Origin: Streptomyces prunicolor NBRC 13075
GTDB lineage: Bacteria > Actinomycetota > Actinomycetes > Streptomycetales > Streptomycetaceae
DNA length: 64,000 nt
Assembly (NCBI RefSeq): GCF_000367365.1
Contig: NZ_BARF01000085.1
Coordinates: 1-64,000 of the forward strand
Reading direction: 5' to 3'
The translations under genes were made by a program, and so were the position numbers. Positions 44,827 to 53,322 of this stretch are shown here, in pieces (position 1 is the first letter of the stretch; each line of letters opens with the position of its first letter). The notes under the pieces were generated by a model. The model was not told where the DNA came from and ran no database searches. It saw only the letters and a list, made by a program, of their open reading frames with translations.

Positions 44827-46065
44827 ATGACGACGAGCAGGTCGAGTCAACTACCGTTCCGCACACCGGTGTCGGCACACCACCGCGAGCCCGTCCTCGA
44901 CGTGGTCGTCCCCGTGTTCAACGAGGAGAAGGACCTCGAACCGAGCGTACGGCGACTGCACGCACACCTCTCGGAGACGTTCCCGTACCCGTTCCGCATC
45001 ACCGTCGCGGACAACGCGAGTACGGACGGCACCCCGCGCATAGCGGCCCAACTAGCCGCCGAACTCCCCGAGTTGGAGTGGCTACGGCTCGCGGAGAAGG
45101 GCCGGGGCCGGGCGCTGCACGCGGCCTGGTCCGGGTCGCCGGCGCCCGTGCTCGCCTATGTCGACGTGGACCTGTCGACCGACCTGACCGCACTTCTCCC
45201 GCTGGTAGCCCCGCTGATCTCCGGCCACTCCGACCTCGCGATCGGCACCCGCCTGGCCCACGGCTCTCAGGTCGTGCGCGGCCCCAAGCGGGAGGCCATC
45301 TCCCGTTGCTACAACGCCCTGTTGCGCTCCACCCTCGCCGTCGGCTTCTCCGACGCGCAGTGCGGTTTCAAGGCGGTACGGCGTGATGTCGCCGAGCGGC
45401 TGCTGCCCCTGGTGAAGGACACCGGCTGGTTCTTCGACACCGAGATGCTGGTGCTCGCCGAGCGGGCCGGACTGCGGATCCATGAAGTGCCGGTCGACTG
45501 GGTGGACGACCCCGACAGCCGGGTCGACCTCCTGTCCACGGCCCTGGCCGACCTGCGCGGAATCGCCCGCATAGGACGGCAGTTGGCGCGCGGCACACTC
45601 CCGACGGCGGGGCTGCGCCGGGCCACCGACGACGCGCGTGCGGCGGGCCTGCCCGGTCAACTGCTGCGCTTCGCCGCCGTGGGAGCGGTCAGCTCCGTCG
45701 GATACGTCCTGCTGTACATCGCGTTGCGCCCGGCGACGGGCGGACAACCCGCCAACGCGCTGGCGTTGCTGCTCTGCGCCCTCGCCAACACGGCCGCGAA
45801 CCGCCGACTGACCTTCGGACTGCGCGGCCGGGCCGGCGCCCTGCGCCACCAGGCCCAGGGCCTCCTGGTCTTCACGGTCGGCCTCGCCCTCACCAGCGGC
45901 GCGCTGGCACTCCTGCACCGCACGACACCAACTCCCGCGCGCAGTACGGAAGTCGGGGTGCTGGTCACCGCCAACCTCGCGGCAACTCTCGTACGCTTCC
46001 TGCTCTTCCGGGCCTGGGTGTTCCGCACCGGTCGCCGCCACGCGACGGAGGCGACCACGGCATGA
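44827..46065 (+). CDS. GT2 glycosyltransferase fused to a GtrA membrane domain
   Basis: About 412 residues. Residues about 25-250 form a dolichol-phosphate-mannose-synthase-like GT2 domain: 'LDVVVPVFNEEKDLEPSVRRLHAHL', 'DNASTDGT', and the DxD-type 'AYVDVDLSTDL'. The C-terminal third has four hydrophobic segments of the GtrA family ('LLRFAAVGAVSSVGYVLLYIALRP...NTAANRRLTFGLRGR'). It probably makes or flips a polyprenyl-phosphate sugar for surface glycans. The ATG at 44827 is chosen; GTG 44821 and 44794 are alternatives. Its stop overlaps the start of the next glycosyltransferase (ATGA), so the two likely work in sequence. Confidence 0.9.
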   Translation: MTTSRSSQLPFRTPVSAHHREPVLDVVVPVFNEEKDLEPSVRRLHAHLSETFPYPFRITVADNASTDGTPRIAAQLAAELPELEWLRLAEKGRGRALHAAWSGSPAPVLAYVDVDLSTDLTALLPLVAPLISGHSDLAIGTRLAHGSQVVRGPKREAISRCYNALLRSTLAVGFSDAQCGFKAVRRDVAERLLPLVKDTGWFFDTEMLVLAERAGLRIHEVPVDWVDDPDSRVDLLSTALADLRGIARIGRQLARGTLPTAGLRRATDDARAAGLPGQLLRFAAVGAVSSVGYVLLYIALRPATGGQPANALALLLCALANTAANRRLTFGLRGRAGALRHQAQGLLVFTVGLALTSGALALLHRTTPTPARSTEVGVLVTANLAATLVRFLLFRAWVFRTGRRHATEATTA

Positions 46066-47318
46066 GCGACACGACGACCTTGATACGGCCCATCTCCGCG
46101 ACCACAACTCCACTCCTCCACAAGGACGTTGGCGCACGCCTCCGCCATATGGCCCGGCACTACGGCCCGGTGCTCGCGCTGTACGGCGTGCTGAAGCTCA
46201 TCGGCTTCGCCGTCTTCATGTACTTGCTGGACTCCGACGGCGGCTTCCGGACGCGGAACCCGCGCTTCGGCGGCGGCGCCCACGCCTGGGACGTACTCGC
46301 CACCTGGGACGGCTGGTGGTACCAGCAGATCGCCGCACACGGCTACGACCCCGCGCTCGTCCGGGTCCCCGGCGCCACCGGACTGATCACCCTCGAAGGC
46401 AACTCGGCGGCCTTCTTCCCGCTCTACCCGGCCACGATGCGACTCGTCTCCGACGGCACGGGCCTGGGTCTGTACGGCTCCGGGATGCTGGTCTCGGTCG
46501 TCGCGTCGTTCGCCGCCGCGCTCGGCATCTACGCCGTCACCGCCCGCTTCGGAGGCAGGCGAGCCGGGCTGGCCGCCGCCGGACTGTGGGCGGTCTGGCC
46601 CGGCTCCGGCATGGAGTGGTCGGCCTACTCGGAGTCCCTCTACATCGCCCTCGCGGTCTGGGCCTGCCACGCCGTCATGACCGACCGCTGGCTCACCGCG
46701 GGCGTCCTCACCTTCGCCGCCGGCCTCAACCGCCCCACCGCCGTGGCGCTCATCGCGGCCCTGATCGTCGCCGCGCTGCAGACACTCCACCGGCGGCGGG
46801 AGAACCTCGCGGGCCCATGGATCGCGATGGCGATCGCACCGCTCGGCCTGGTCGGCTACCTCCTCTGGGTCGGCAACCGCATGGGCAACCTGGTCGGCTA
46901 CTTCGCGCTCCAGAAGGGCGCCTGGGGACACACCTTCGACTACGGCAAGCAGACCGCCGACGTCTTCAGCTCCATGGCGGTCGGTCGCTTCGACTACCTG
47001 TTCGCGTTCCCCTTCGAAGACACCATCGCCGTGCTCACCGTCCTGCTGGCCGCACTCCTGATCCCCCTCCTGATCCGCCTGCGCCCACCGGCGGTCCTCA
47101 CCGTCTACACCCTGCTCACCCTCGCCCTGGTCCTGGGCAGCCAGCAGATCTTCGGCAACGTCTCCCGCTATCTGCTCCCGTGCTTCCCCCTCTTCATCCC
47201 GCTCGCCGTCAAGCTCCGGACCCTCGGCCTGCCCACGCTGTGCCTGCTGTTGGGCATCGCGGCCGTGGCGTCGGGGTCGTACGCCGGGTATGTGCTGTTT
47301 GAGGCGGGGGTGCCGTAG
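46062..47318 (+). CDS. PIG-V/GT-C-like mannosyltransferase, polytopic
   Basis: 418 residues with about nine membrane segments and the GT-C pattern of an acidic pair after the first helix ('HAWDVLATWDGWWYQQIAAHGYDP'), followed by 'FFPLYPATMRLVSDGTGLGLYGSGMLVSV' and 'AVWPGSGMEWSAYSESLYIALAVWAC', both characteristic of PIG-V-like mannosyltransferases of actinobacteria. It should use the polyprenyl-linked sugar made by the upstream GT2-GtrA protein to modify a protein or glycolipid outside the membrane. Translationally coupled to that gene. Confidence 0.88.
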   Translation: MSDTTTLIRPISATTTPLLHKDVGARLRHMARHYGPVLALYGVLKLIGFAVFMYLLDSDGGFRTRNPRFGGGAHAWDVLATWDGWWYQQIAAHGYDPALVRVPGATGLITLEGNSAAFFPLYPATMRLVSDGTGLGLYGSGMLVSVVASFAAALGIYAVTARFGGRRAGLAAAGLWAVWPGSGMEWSAYSESLYIALAVWACHAVMTDRWLTAGVLTFAAGLNRPTAVALIAALIVAALQTLHRRRENLAGPWIAMAIAPLGLVGYLLWVGNRMGNLVGYFALQKGAWGHTFDYGKQTADVFSSMAVGRFDYLFAFPFEDTIAVLTVLLAALLIPLLIRLRPPAVLTVYTLLTLALVLGSQQIFGNVSRYLLPCFPLFIPLAVKLRTLGLPTLCLLLGIAAVASGSYAGYVLFEAGVP

Positions 47319-47348
47319 GCGGGAGTCCTTGGGTGGGGGGCCTGAGCG

Positions 47349-48110
47349 TCAATGGGCGATGACCGCGGCGGTGGTGCGGCCGCCGTCGACGTCGAGCACG
47401 ATGCCGTGCACGAACGAGGAGTCGTCACCGGCCAGGTACACGGCGGCGTTCGCGATCTCGTCGGGGGTGCCCATCCGACCCGCGGGGGTGCCCTTCATCA
47501 TGATCTCGGCGGTCCGGGTCTCCCTCGCCGTCGGCGCCAGCACCACCCCCGGGGAGATGGCGTTCACGCGGACGCCCTGCGGCCCGAACTCCGCGGCCCA
47601 GGCCCGGGTCAGCGTCTCTACGGCTCCCTTCGTCGAGCTGTAGAGGGGGCTGGGAATGCCCAGGCGCGCGATCCAGGAGCCGAGGTTGATGATCGCCCCG
47701 CCGCCGGCCTCCACCATCGCGGGGGCCACGGCCGCGGTCAGGAAGTACGGGGCCTTCACGTTCACGGCGTAGACTTGGTCGAAGGTCTTCTCGTCGGTGG
47801 CCGCCGTGGTGGCGTGGGGATAGATGCCGGCGTTGTTGACCAGCACGTCGATACGGCCGCCCAGGACCCGTGTCGCCTCCTGAGCGAGTGCTCGCGAGGC
47901 GGCGGCGCTGCCGTCCAGGTCGGCCCGCACGAAGTCGGCGCGGCCACCCCGGGCGCGGATCCCGTCGACGACCTCCTGGCCCCGCTCGGCGCTACGGCCG
48001 GAGACGGCGACGTACGCCCCCTCGCGGGCGAAGGCCTCCGCGATCGCCCGCCCGATGTTGCTGGTCGCCCCGGTCACGAGGGCGGTCCTGCCCTCAAGGC
48101 GCATCGACAT
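47349..48110 (-). CDS. Short-chain dehydrogenase/reductase (SDR)
   Basis: 253 residues from the ATG at 48110 (GGAGTGG upstream). The nucleotide site is 'TALVTGATSNIGRAIAEAF', the NNAG motif 'VLVNNAGIYPHA', the catalytic Ser and Tyr-x3-Lys are in 'INLGSWIARLGIPSPLYSSTKGA', and the C-terminus has 'DDSSFVHGIVLDVDGG'. It is a classical NAD(P)H-dependent oxidoreductase; substrate unknown. It is divergent from a TetR gene with a GGAC-N6-GTCC palindrome in the 227-bp spacer and is probably regulated by that protein. Confidence 0.9.
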   Translation of the reverse strand: MSMRLEGRTALVTGATSNIGRAIAEAFAREGAYVAVSGRSAERGQEVVDGIRARGGRADFVRADLDGSAAASRALAQEATRVLGGRIDVLVNNAGIYPHATTAATDEKTFDQVYAVNVKAPYFLTAAVAPAMVEAGGGAIINLGSWIARLGIPSPLYSSTKGAVETLTRAWAAEFGPQGVRVNAISPGVVLAPTARETRTAEIMMKGTPAGRMGTPDEIANAAVYLAGDDSSFVHGIVLDVDGGRTTAAVIAH

Positions 48111-48191
48111 GATCCACTCCGTTGCTCGGCGCTCCGTCATGCCCTGGAGGTCAGGGGTCAGGGCGCGGGTGCCACCGTAAGGCGGAAAGAT

Positions 48192-48207
48192 TGGACCCGC
48201 AAGTCCA
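48192..48207. promoter_or_regulatory. GGAC-N6-GTCC palindrome, candidate TetR operator
   Basis: TGGAC-CCGCAA-GTCCA lies between the divergent SDR and TetR genes, within an extended imperfect match GATT...GGAC/GTCC...AATC. Two further GGAC-N6-GTCC sites lie just beyond the 3' end of the TetR gene. Confidence 0.55.
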
Positions 48208-48337
48208 GAATCAGGGTGGGGGATCGGAATGGGGTGGAGGTCGCGCCGCAGACCCTCGTGGCGATCCCTTGCTTCCCCGGCCGCTTCCCTGGTCGATGGC
48301 TGGACCTCCCGGGCCATCAGGGTGGGACGATGGACGC

Positions 48338-48928
48338 ATGAACCGAGGGATGACCGCCAAAGGCCTGGCCACGCGGCAGCGCATCGTGGTTGCGGCTGCC
48401 CTGCTGATCCGGGAGAAGGGTGCGGCGGAGACGACCCTGGACGACGTGCGGGCCGCGACGTCGACGAGCAAGAGCCAGCTCTTCCACTACTTCCCGGACG
48501 GCCGGATCGACATGCTCGTGGCTGTGGCCCGGCATGAGGCCGACCAGGTCCTTGAGGCGCAGCGACCCTACTTGGACGAGCTGACGACCTGGGAGTCCTG
48601 GCAGGCGTGGCGCAAGGCGGTGCTTCGGCACTACGGCGAGCTCGGGCGCCGCTGTCCGCTGGGGAGTCTCATCTCCGAGCTGGGCAAGTCCTCTCCCGAG
48701 GCGCGCACGATCGTCTCGGACCTGTTCGCGACGTGGGAAGCGGCGTTGCTGCGCGGTACGGGGACGCTGCTTTCCGATCGCGGGGCGGCGGTCGGTTGTG
48801 CGAGGAGTGTGCTGGCGGCTGTTCAGGGTGGCGTGGTGCTCCTGCAGATGACGGACCGCGTCGACTATCTGGAGGCGGCCCTCACGTCTGCGATCGAGCC
48901 GATGAGGTCTGGGGCGGCGGCCCGCTAG
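48338..48928 (+). CDS. TetR-family transcriptional regulator
   Basis: 196 residues. The N-terminal HTH is 'TRQRIVVAAALLIREKGAAETTLDDVRAATSTSKSQLFHYFPDGRIDMLVAVARHEA', and the rest is a ligand domain ('LRHYGELGRRCPLGSLISELGKSSPEARTIVSDLFATWEAALLRG') of the TetR_C type common beside SDR genes. ATG 48338 is taken; ATG 48350 is also possible. It probably represses the divergent SDR gene until a substrate-like ligand binds. Confidence 0.9.
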   Translation: MNRGMTAKGLATRQRIVVAAALLIREKGAAETTLDDVRAATSTSKSQLFHYFPDGRIDMLVAVARHEADQVLEAQRPYLDELTTWESWQAWRKAVLRHYGELGRRCPLGSLISELGKSSPEARTIVSDLFATWEAALLRGTGTLLSDRGAAVGCARSVLAAVQGGVVLLQMTDRVDYLEAALTSAIEPMRSGAAAR

Positions 48929-48953
48929 TCCGATAGCTTGCCAGCTCAAGAGT

Positions 48954-49001
48954 GGACTTTACGGTCCCCTTTTTGGTGCGTACTGTTGGACTCTGTGGTC
49001 C
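48954..49001. promoter_or_regulatory. Two GGAC-N6-GTCC palindromes in an AT-rich intergenic patch
   Basis: GGAC-TTTACG-GTCC (48954-48967) and GGAC-TCTGTG-GTCC (48988-49001), 34 bp apart, occur in the 165-bp gap between the TetR gene and the converging SMI1-like gene. The patch is unusually AT-rich (48940-49025) and has no gene I can support. It may be a promoter remnant bound by the neighbouring TetR protein. Confidence 0.45.
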
Positions 49002-49093
49002 ATTCAAGGTTTTCCTGCCTACGTCGGCGACGTCCGCGAGACGTTCCGCAGGGTGCGCTGACCGCGCGAGACCCACAGGTGGCTCCCCGTGTC

Positions 49094-51076
49094 CTACCCC
49101 TCCGCCGGGCGCGTGCCCGGCGGATGCATCCGGATCACCAGGTACCCCTCGCCGTCCTTCGGTGGCCGGGTCCAGGAACGGGTGGTGAAGGTGTGCAGCC
49201 GGCCCTTCATGAGGGCGTGACGCGGCAGGGACGCACCGAACTCCTCGGACACCGCTTCCAGCAGCGGCCGTTCGGCCTCGGCCGCGTCCTCCAGGTCACC
49301 GAAGAACCGGCTCGGGGTCAGCGCCTGCGGTATCTCCCCGCTCTGCTGGATCTCTCCGTCCGTGTACGTGAACGCGTACTGCTCGGCACCGTCTCGTGCC
49401 ACCGAGAGGTGGAAGAACGGCTTCCCGTGCTGTGACCTCAGGCCGCTCCACACCACCACCGCGCGGGCGCCCGCACTGGCGGACGCGGCCGGGGAGACGA
49501 AGCGCAGCCGGTCGAACGGGGCGGGATCGCCGTCGAAGGCGAAACTCCAGCCGGTGCCGGCCCGGCCGACCGCCATGAGAGCCCGGTCGTCGTAGGACGA
49601 GAACTCCCTTCGGCTGTGCGCCGATCTGCGGCGTGCTTCCCAGAAGGTCATGGGCTCGTTCAGCACGGTGCTGTGCGCAATCTCGTCTGTATCTGTATCT
49701 GTATCTGTATCTGTGTCCGCGTCCGCCTCGTCCGCGTTCCCGTCCGTGAGGCGTGCGGGCAACTCCTGCGGCTCCGCGCCTTCCACCAGGACGAACCGGT
49801 AGGACGTGCGGTTGTTGCCCGGGTCCGGGTCCGCGAGCCACGCGAGGTCGTCCGGGTCGAGCCCGGCCGTCGGCCTCGGTGTCTCGCCGGCCTGCCCGCC
49901 TCTCGGAGTGGACAGCAGCTCGCGGCCACGCTCGGGAGTCAGCAGCGGCCCGAGTGCCGGGTCGGCCACCCACCCCAGCGGCGCCAAATGGTCCGGCCCC
50001 AGCGGTTCCCACAGGGGCAGGGCAGCCATCAGTGTCCGCCACGCCCCGTCGGTGTCTCCCCACCGCGTCAACTCCCGCGCCCGCTCGACCGCTTCCCCGA
50101 ACGGTCCGGCCGCCGTGTACCGGTACGTGCCGTCCCGCACCTGACCCAGCGTCGCGTACGCCAGTGACACCAGGTCGTCGTCGGCGCCCCGCAGCTGGAA
50201 CACCAGCGTGGAGTCGTCCCGGTACGAGTGCGCCGCGTGCTCGGCGACCAGTAGCGGCAACAGCTCGGATGCGTACCGCGGGTCCGTCACCAGGCCGTCG
50301 AAGTACACCATGTAGGTCCGTCCGAGCAGTCGGCGTATCTGGTCACCCAGCCCCGCCGACCGCGCCCTGCCGTACCCCTTGGCCTCGTCCAGGTCCTTCG
50401 CGGCCCGCTCCCAGCCGCCGCGCAGCGCCTCCAGCCGGGCCTCTTCCATCAAGGCGTCGAGCCTTCGCGTCGTGTCGTTGGCGAACACCGGCTCCCCGTC
50501 GCTCCGGTGTGCCCGCAGTCTGTGGAACTCGCGGTGCATGGCCCGCATGAACTCACGGAAGTTCGCGTGCCGTTCGGGCGGCTCGGCCCGCCAGCTCGCC
50601 CATGTGTACACGGCCCACTCACCGTCCTCGTCCACGTCCTCGGGATCCATGAGGATGTAGGTGACGTCGGACTCGACGTCGAGCTGCAGCGCGCGCCGCC
50701 AGAGGTCCGCCGCCCGCCGCTCCTCGGGCGAGGAGTCCTCGTCCAGGTACTCCTCGAACTCGTCCGCGAGTCCTGACTCGTTGGTGTGCCAGCGCGCGTC
50801 CCCGGTCCCCGCCAGCAGCGTCACGAACCCGCCCGCGTGCCGCCACCCGTCGCTGACCTCCAGGAACTCCCGGTACGACGGGGGTATCCGGCGGCCGAGA
50901 CGCTCCTCCATGGCGGCGATCCGCTCCGCGGAGGCGGGCGGGAAGCCCAGCCGGCGCGTCCGCCGCGCGGCCTCGTCGGCCTCGCCCCGCGCCTCGTCGT
51001 CGGGCAGGGAATCCGCCCACTCCTCGCTCCACCTGAGGAGAAAGGTCCGCCAGTCGAATGCCGTGGAATCCGTCAT
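49094..51076 (-). CDS. SMI1/KNR4-family protein
   Basis: 660 residues from the ATG at 51076. Residues about 30-180 form the SMI1/KNR4 fold ('FPPASAERIAAMEERLGRRIPPSYREFLEVSDGWRHAGGFVTLLAGTGDARWHT' and 'YILMDPEDVDEDGEWAVYTWASWRAEPPERHANFREFMRAM'). The rest is a large region without recognised family, broken by a Asp-Thr repeat. SMI1-like domains commonly serve as immunity or polymorphic-toxin-associated modules, but no toxin gene is adjacent here, and this large size is unusual. It converges on the TetR gene. Confidence 0.82.
   Translation of the reverse strand: MTDSTAFDWRTFLLRWSEEWADSLPDDEARGEADEAARRTRRLGFPPASAERIAAMEERLGRRIPPSYREFLEVSDGWRHAGGFVTLLAGTGDARWHTNESGLADEFEEYLDEDSSPEERRAADLWRRALQLDVESDVTYILMDPEDVDEDGEWAVYTWASWRAEPPERHANFREFMRAMHREFHRLRAHRSDGEPVFANDTTRRLDALMEEARLEALRGGWERAAKDLDEAKGYGRARSAGLGDQIRRLLGRTYMVYFDGLVTDPRYASELLPLLVAEHAAHSYRDDSTLVFQLRGADDDLVSLAYATLGQVRDGTYRYTAAGPFGEAVERARELTRWGDTDGAWRTLMAALPLWEPLGPDHLAPLGWVADPALGPLLTPERGRELLSTPRGGQAGETPRPTAGLDPDDLAWLADPDPGNNRTSYRFVLVEGAEPQELPARLTDGNADEADADTDTDTDTDTDEIAHSTVLNEPMTFWEARRRSAHSRREFSSYDDRALMAVGRAGTGWSFAFDGDPAPFDRLRFVSPAASASAGARAVVVWSGLRSQHGKPFFHLSVARDGAEQYAFTYTDGEIQQSGEIPQALTPSRFFGDLEDAAEAERPLLEAVSEEFGASLPRHALMKGRLHTFTTRSWTRPPKDGEGYLVIRMHPPGTRPAEG
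49685..49726. repeat. Hexanucleotide microsatellite inside the SMI1-like gene
   Basis: Five units of RTCTGT followed by two GTCCGC units. On the coding strand they encode alternating Asp-Thr and Asp-Ala. GAT and ACA codons here are rare for this genome, so recent expansion is likely. The unit is in frame. Confidence 0.9.
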
Positions 51077-51214
51077 ACGCCCGATGCTGCCACCCACCAC
51101 TGACAACGCCCCGCTGCTTCACCCCGGCCGACGGGACTCTCCTGACCACACGTCAGGAAGGGCTGAACGGGAGGCACTCGGTGCACCGACCGGGTGCCTC
51201 CCGCCCTACGGCCC

Positions 51215-53200
51215 TCAGCGCACGACGACCGCGTGCGTCGTCGCCGAACCGTTCGTCCAGGCGGACCGCTTGGCCGTCACCTTCACGGTGATCTTGTGCC
51301 CCTTGTCGGCCTTCACCAGTACGTACGTCGACTTGGTGGCTCGACTGATGGTCTTGCCGTCGCGCTTCCAGACGTACGTGTACGAGGTGGCCGTCGGCGA
51401 CCAGGTGCCGTGGGCGGCGGTGAGCCTGTGGCCGACCTTGGCCGTGCCGGTGATCGCGACCGCCTTGGTGACCTTCAGGGCGGCGCCGACCGTGACCGTG
51501 ACGGCGGGGGAGGTCGAGGGTGTCGACCCGGCGATGTTGGTGACCGTGGCCCGGCAGGACAGCTTGTGCTTGTAGTCGGAGGCGGTCAGGGTGCGGGTCT
51601 TGCCGGTGGCACCGGAGATGACCTTGCCGTCGCGCAGCCAGGACCAGGCGACCTTGGCGCCGGTGCCGGTCCAGGCCGCGTTGCAGGTCACCGTGGAGCC
51701 GGTACGGACGGTCCCGCTCAGCGTGGCCTTCGAGGTGATCGCCGGCTTGGTCAGCAGGGTCTGCCACTGGGCCGAGACCTGGGACGTGAAGTCGCCGTTG
51801 CCCACGGCCTTGCGCGACAGGACGGTGGCCCGGCCGTCGGGACCGGCGGCGACCTCGCCGTACAGCGCATCCGTGCCGGAGACGGCGGGCGCGCTGCTGA
51901 GGGCGGTCGCCTTGCTCCAGGTGCCGTCGGCGCGGAACGCCCACTCGAGGGAGTAGACGTCGCCGTTGTCGACGCTCGGCACCTGCGGCCAGACGACCTG
52001 GACGGTGCCGTCGGCGCCGATGGAGGCGTCCACGTCGAAGGGGACGAAACCGGTCGACAGCGTCTGCGGGGCGGACCAGGCGCCGGTGCTCGCGGAGCGG
52101 GTGACCGATTTGACGACCGTCTCACGGTCGGCGCTGCTCCAGCCCGCCCATACATAGGTGAGGTCGCCATTGGGCGCGACGAGCGGGTCGCTGCCGTCGC
52201 TGTAGTTGAAGGTCGACGCGACCGCGGTCTGTACGTCGCCCCAGCTCGCGGAGGCGGACGTCCGGGTGACCGAGCTCAGGTCGTATCCGTCGTCGGCGGC
52301 GTCCGCGCCGTGCCACAGCACCGTGGTGGCGCCGTTGGCGTCCGACACCACCTGGACGTCACCGTCCGTGTAGCCCACACCGGGCAGCACGGCCGCCTCG
52401 CTCCAACTTCCGTCCGCCGTAGGACGGGTGGCGGTGAGGACGGAGTTCCGGTTGCCCGCGGCGTCCTGGTCGTAGACGTCCCACACCGCGGTGGCCGAGC
52501 CGTCGGGAGCGACGGCGAGCGCGAAGTCGTAGACGGAACCGGTGGTGACCGAGGCGAGCGGCTGGGCCGTGGACCAAGTGGTGGCGCCCGGGGCGCGGGT
52601 GGCCGTCATGACCTTGTAGTCGTTGAACGAGCCCTGGACCCATACGGCGGTGAGGGTGCCGTCGGCCGCCGAGGCGAGCCGGGGCAGGCCGAGGTAGGCG
52701 TCGTCCGGGTCCGCGGTGATGATCGGCGTCGGATCCGACCAACCGCCCTGCGCCGGGGTCCAGGTGGCGGCGACGGCGGCGAGGTCGTCGTCCACGTACC
52801 TGCCCTCCACCCAGGTCACGACGGCCTGCCCGCCGGGCGTCACGGTCAGGACCGCCGGGGAGGTGCTCTCGAGGCCGGTGGCCAGGGTGTGGGCGGCGCT
52901 CCAAGTGCTGCTCTTGGCGGTCTTGACGGCGACGTCGAAGGTCCAGTGCGTGCCGTCGGCCGCCCGGTCGCGCCACAGCGCGAATGTGCTGCCGTCGTCG
53001 GCCGTCTTGACGTCGATCAGGGTCTGCTGCCCGTCGGCACCGGTCAGCGCGGTCGCGGCGCTCCAGGGACCGGCCACCGTCGGGTATCCGGCGGCGGTCG
53101 CGGGGCTCGCGGGGACCAGAGCGGTGACGGCGGCCACCGCGGCGGTGAGCGCCAGGGCGGTGGCTCTCGGTCTACGTATGCGAGATGTGCTCGTTGCCAC
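51215..53200 (-). CDS. Large secreted protein with propeller-like repeats and Ig-like C-terminus
   Basis: 661 residues from a GTG at 53200 (AGGAGCC upstream). A Sec signal ends at 'PASPATAAG'. Residues about 40-460 contain repeated strands such as 'VLTVTPGGQAVVTWVEG', 'LAVAPDGSATAVWDVYD' and 'VSDANGATTVLWHGAD', suggesting a beta-propeller. Two C-terminal Ig-like modules follow ('KPAITSKATLSGTVRTGSTVTCNAAWTGTGAKVAWSWLRDGKVISGATGKTRTL' and 'VTKAVAITGTAKVGHRLTAAHGTWSPTATSYTYVWKRDGKTI'). No catalytic motif is evident; an adhesin or surface-binding role is plausible. The 122 bp after it hold nothing I recognise. Confidence 0.82.
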   Translation of the reverse strand: MATSTSRIRRPRATALALTAAVAAVTALVPASPATAAGYPTVAGPWSAATALTGADGQQTLIDVKTADDGSTFALWRDRAADGTHWTFDVAVKTAKSSTWSAAHTLATGLESTSPAVLTVTPGGQAVVTWVEGRYVDDDLAAVAATWTPAQGGWSDPTPIITADPDDAYLGLPRLASAADGTLTAVWVQGSFNDYKVMTATRAPGATTWSTAQPLASVTTGSVYDFALAVAPDGSATAVWDVYDQDAAGNRNSVLTATRPTADGSWSEAAVLPGVGYTDGDVQVVSDANGATTVLWHGADAADDGYDLSSVTRTSASASWGDVQTAVASTFNYSDGSDPLVAPNGDLTYVWAGWSSADRETVVKSVTRSASTGAWSAPQTLSTGFVPFDVDASIGADGTVQVVWPQVPSVDNGDVYSLEWAFRADGTWSKATALSSAPAVSGTDALYGEVAAGPDGRATVLSRKAVGNGDFTSQVSAQWQTLLTKPAITSKATLSGTVRTGSTVTCNAAWTGTGAKVAWSWLRDGKVISGATGKTRTLTASDYKHKLSCRATVTNIAGSTPSTSPAVTVTVGAALKVTKAVAITGTAKVGHRLTAAHGTWSPTATSYTYVWKRDGKTISRATKSTYVLVKADKGHKITVKVTAKRSAWTNGSATTHAVVVR

Positions 53201-53322
53201 GACGGCTCCTGTACGCGATGGGGTGGTGTGGTGGAACTCGACGTGGGGGGAAATTCCGTCGCGAGAGTACCGGGCCTGGTGGAACGGCTGACTGTGGGAA
53301 TGGTCTAGAGATGATCAAGGTT

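Noticed and set aside
48952..49188. Possible 78-residue gene between TetR and SMI1-like genes
   Set aside because: Its second half is antisense to the SMI1-like gene, composition is atypical, and no ribosome site is present.
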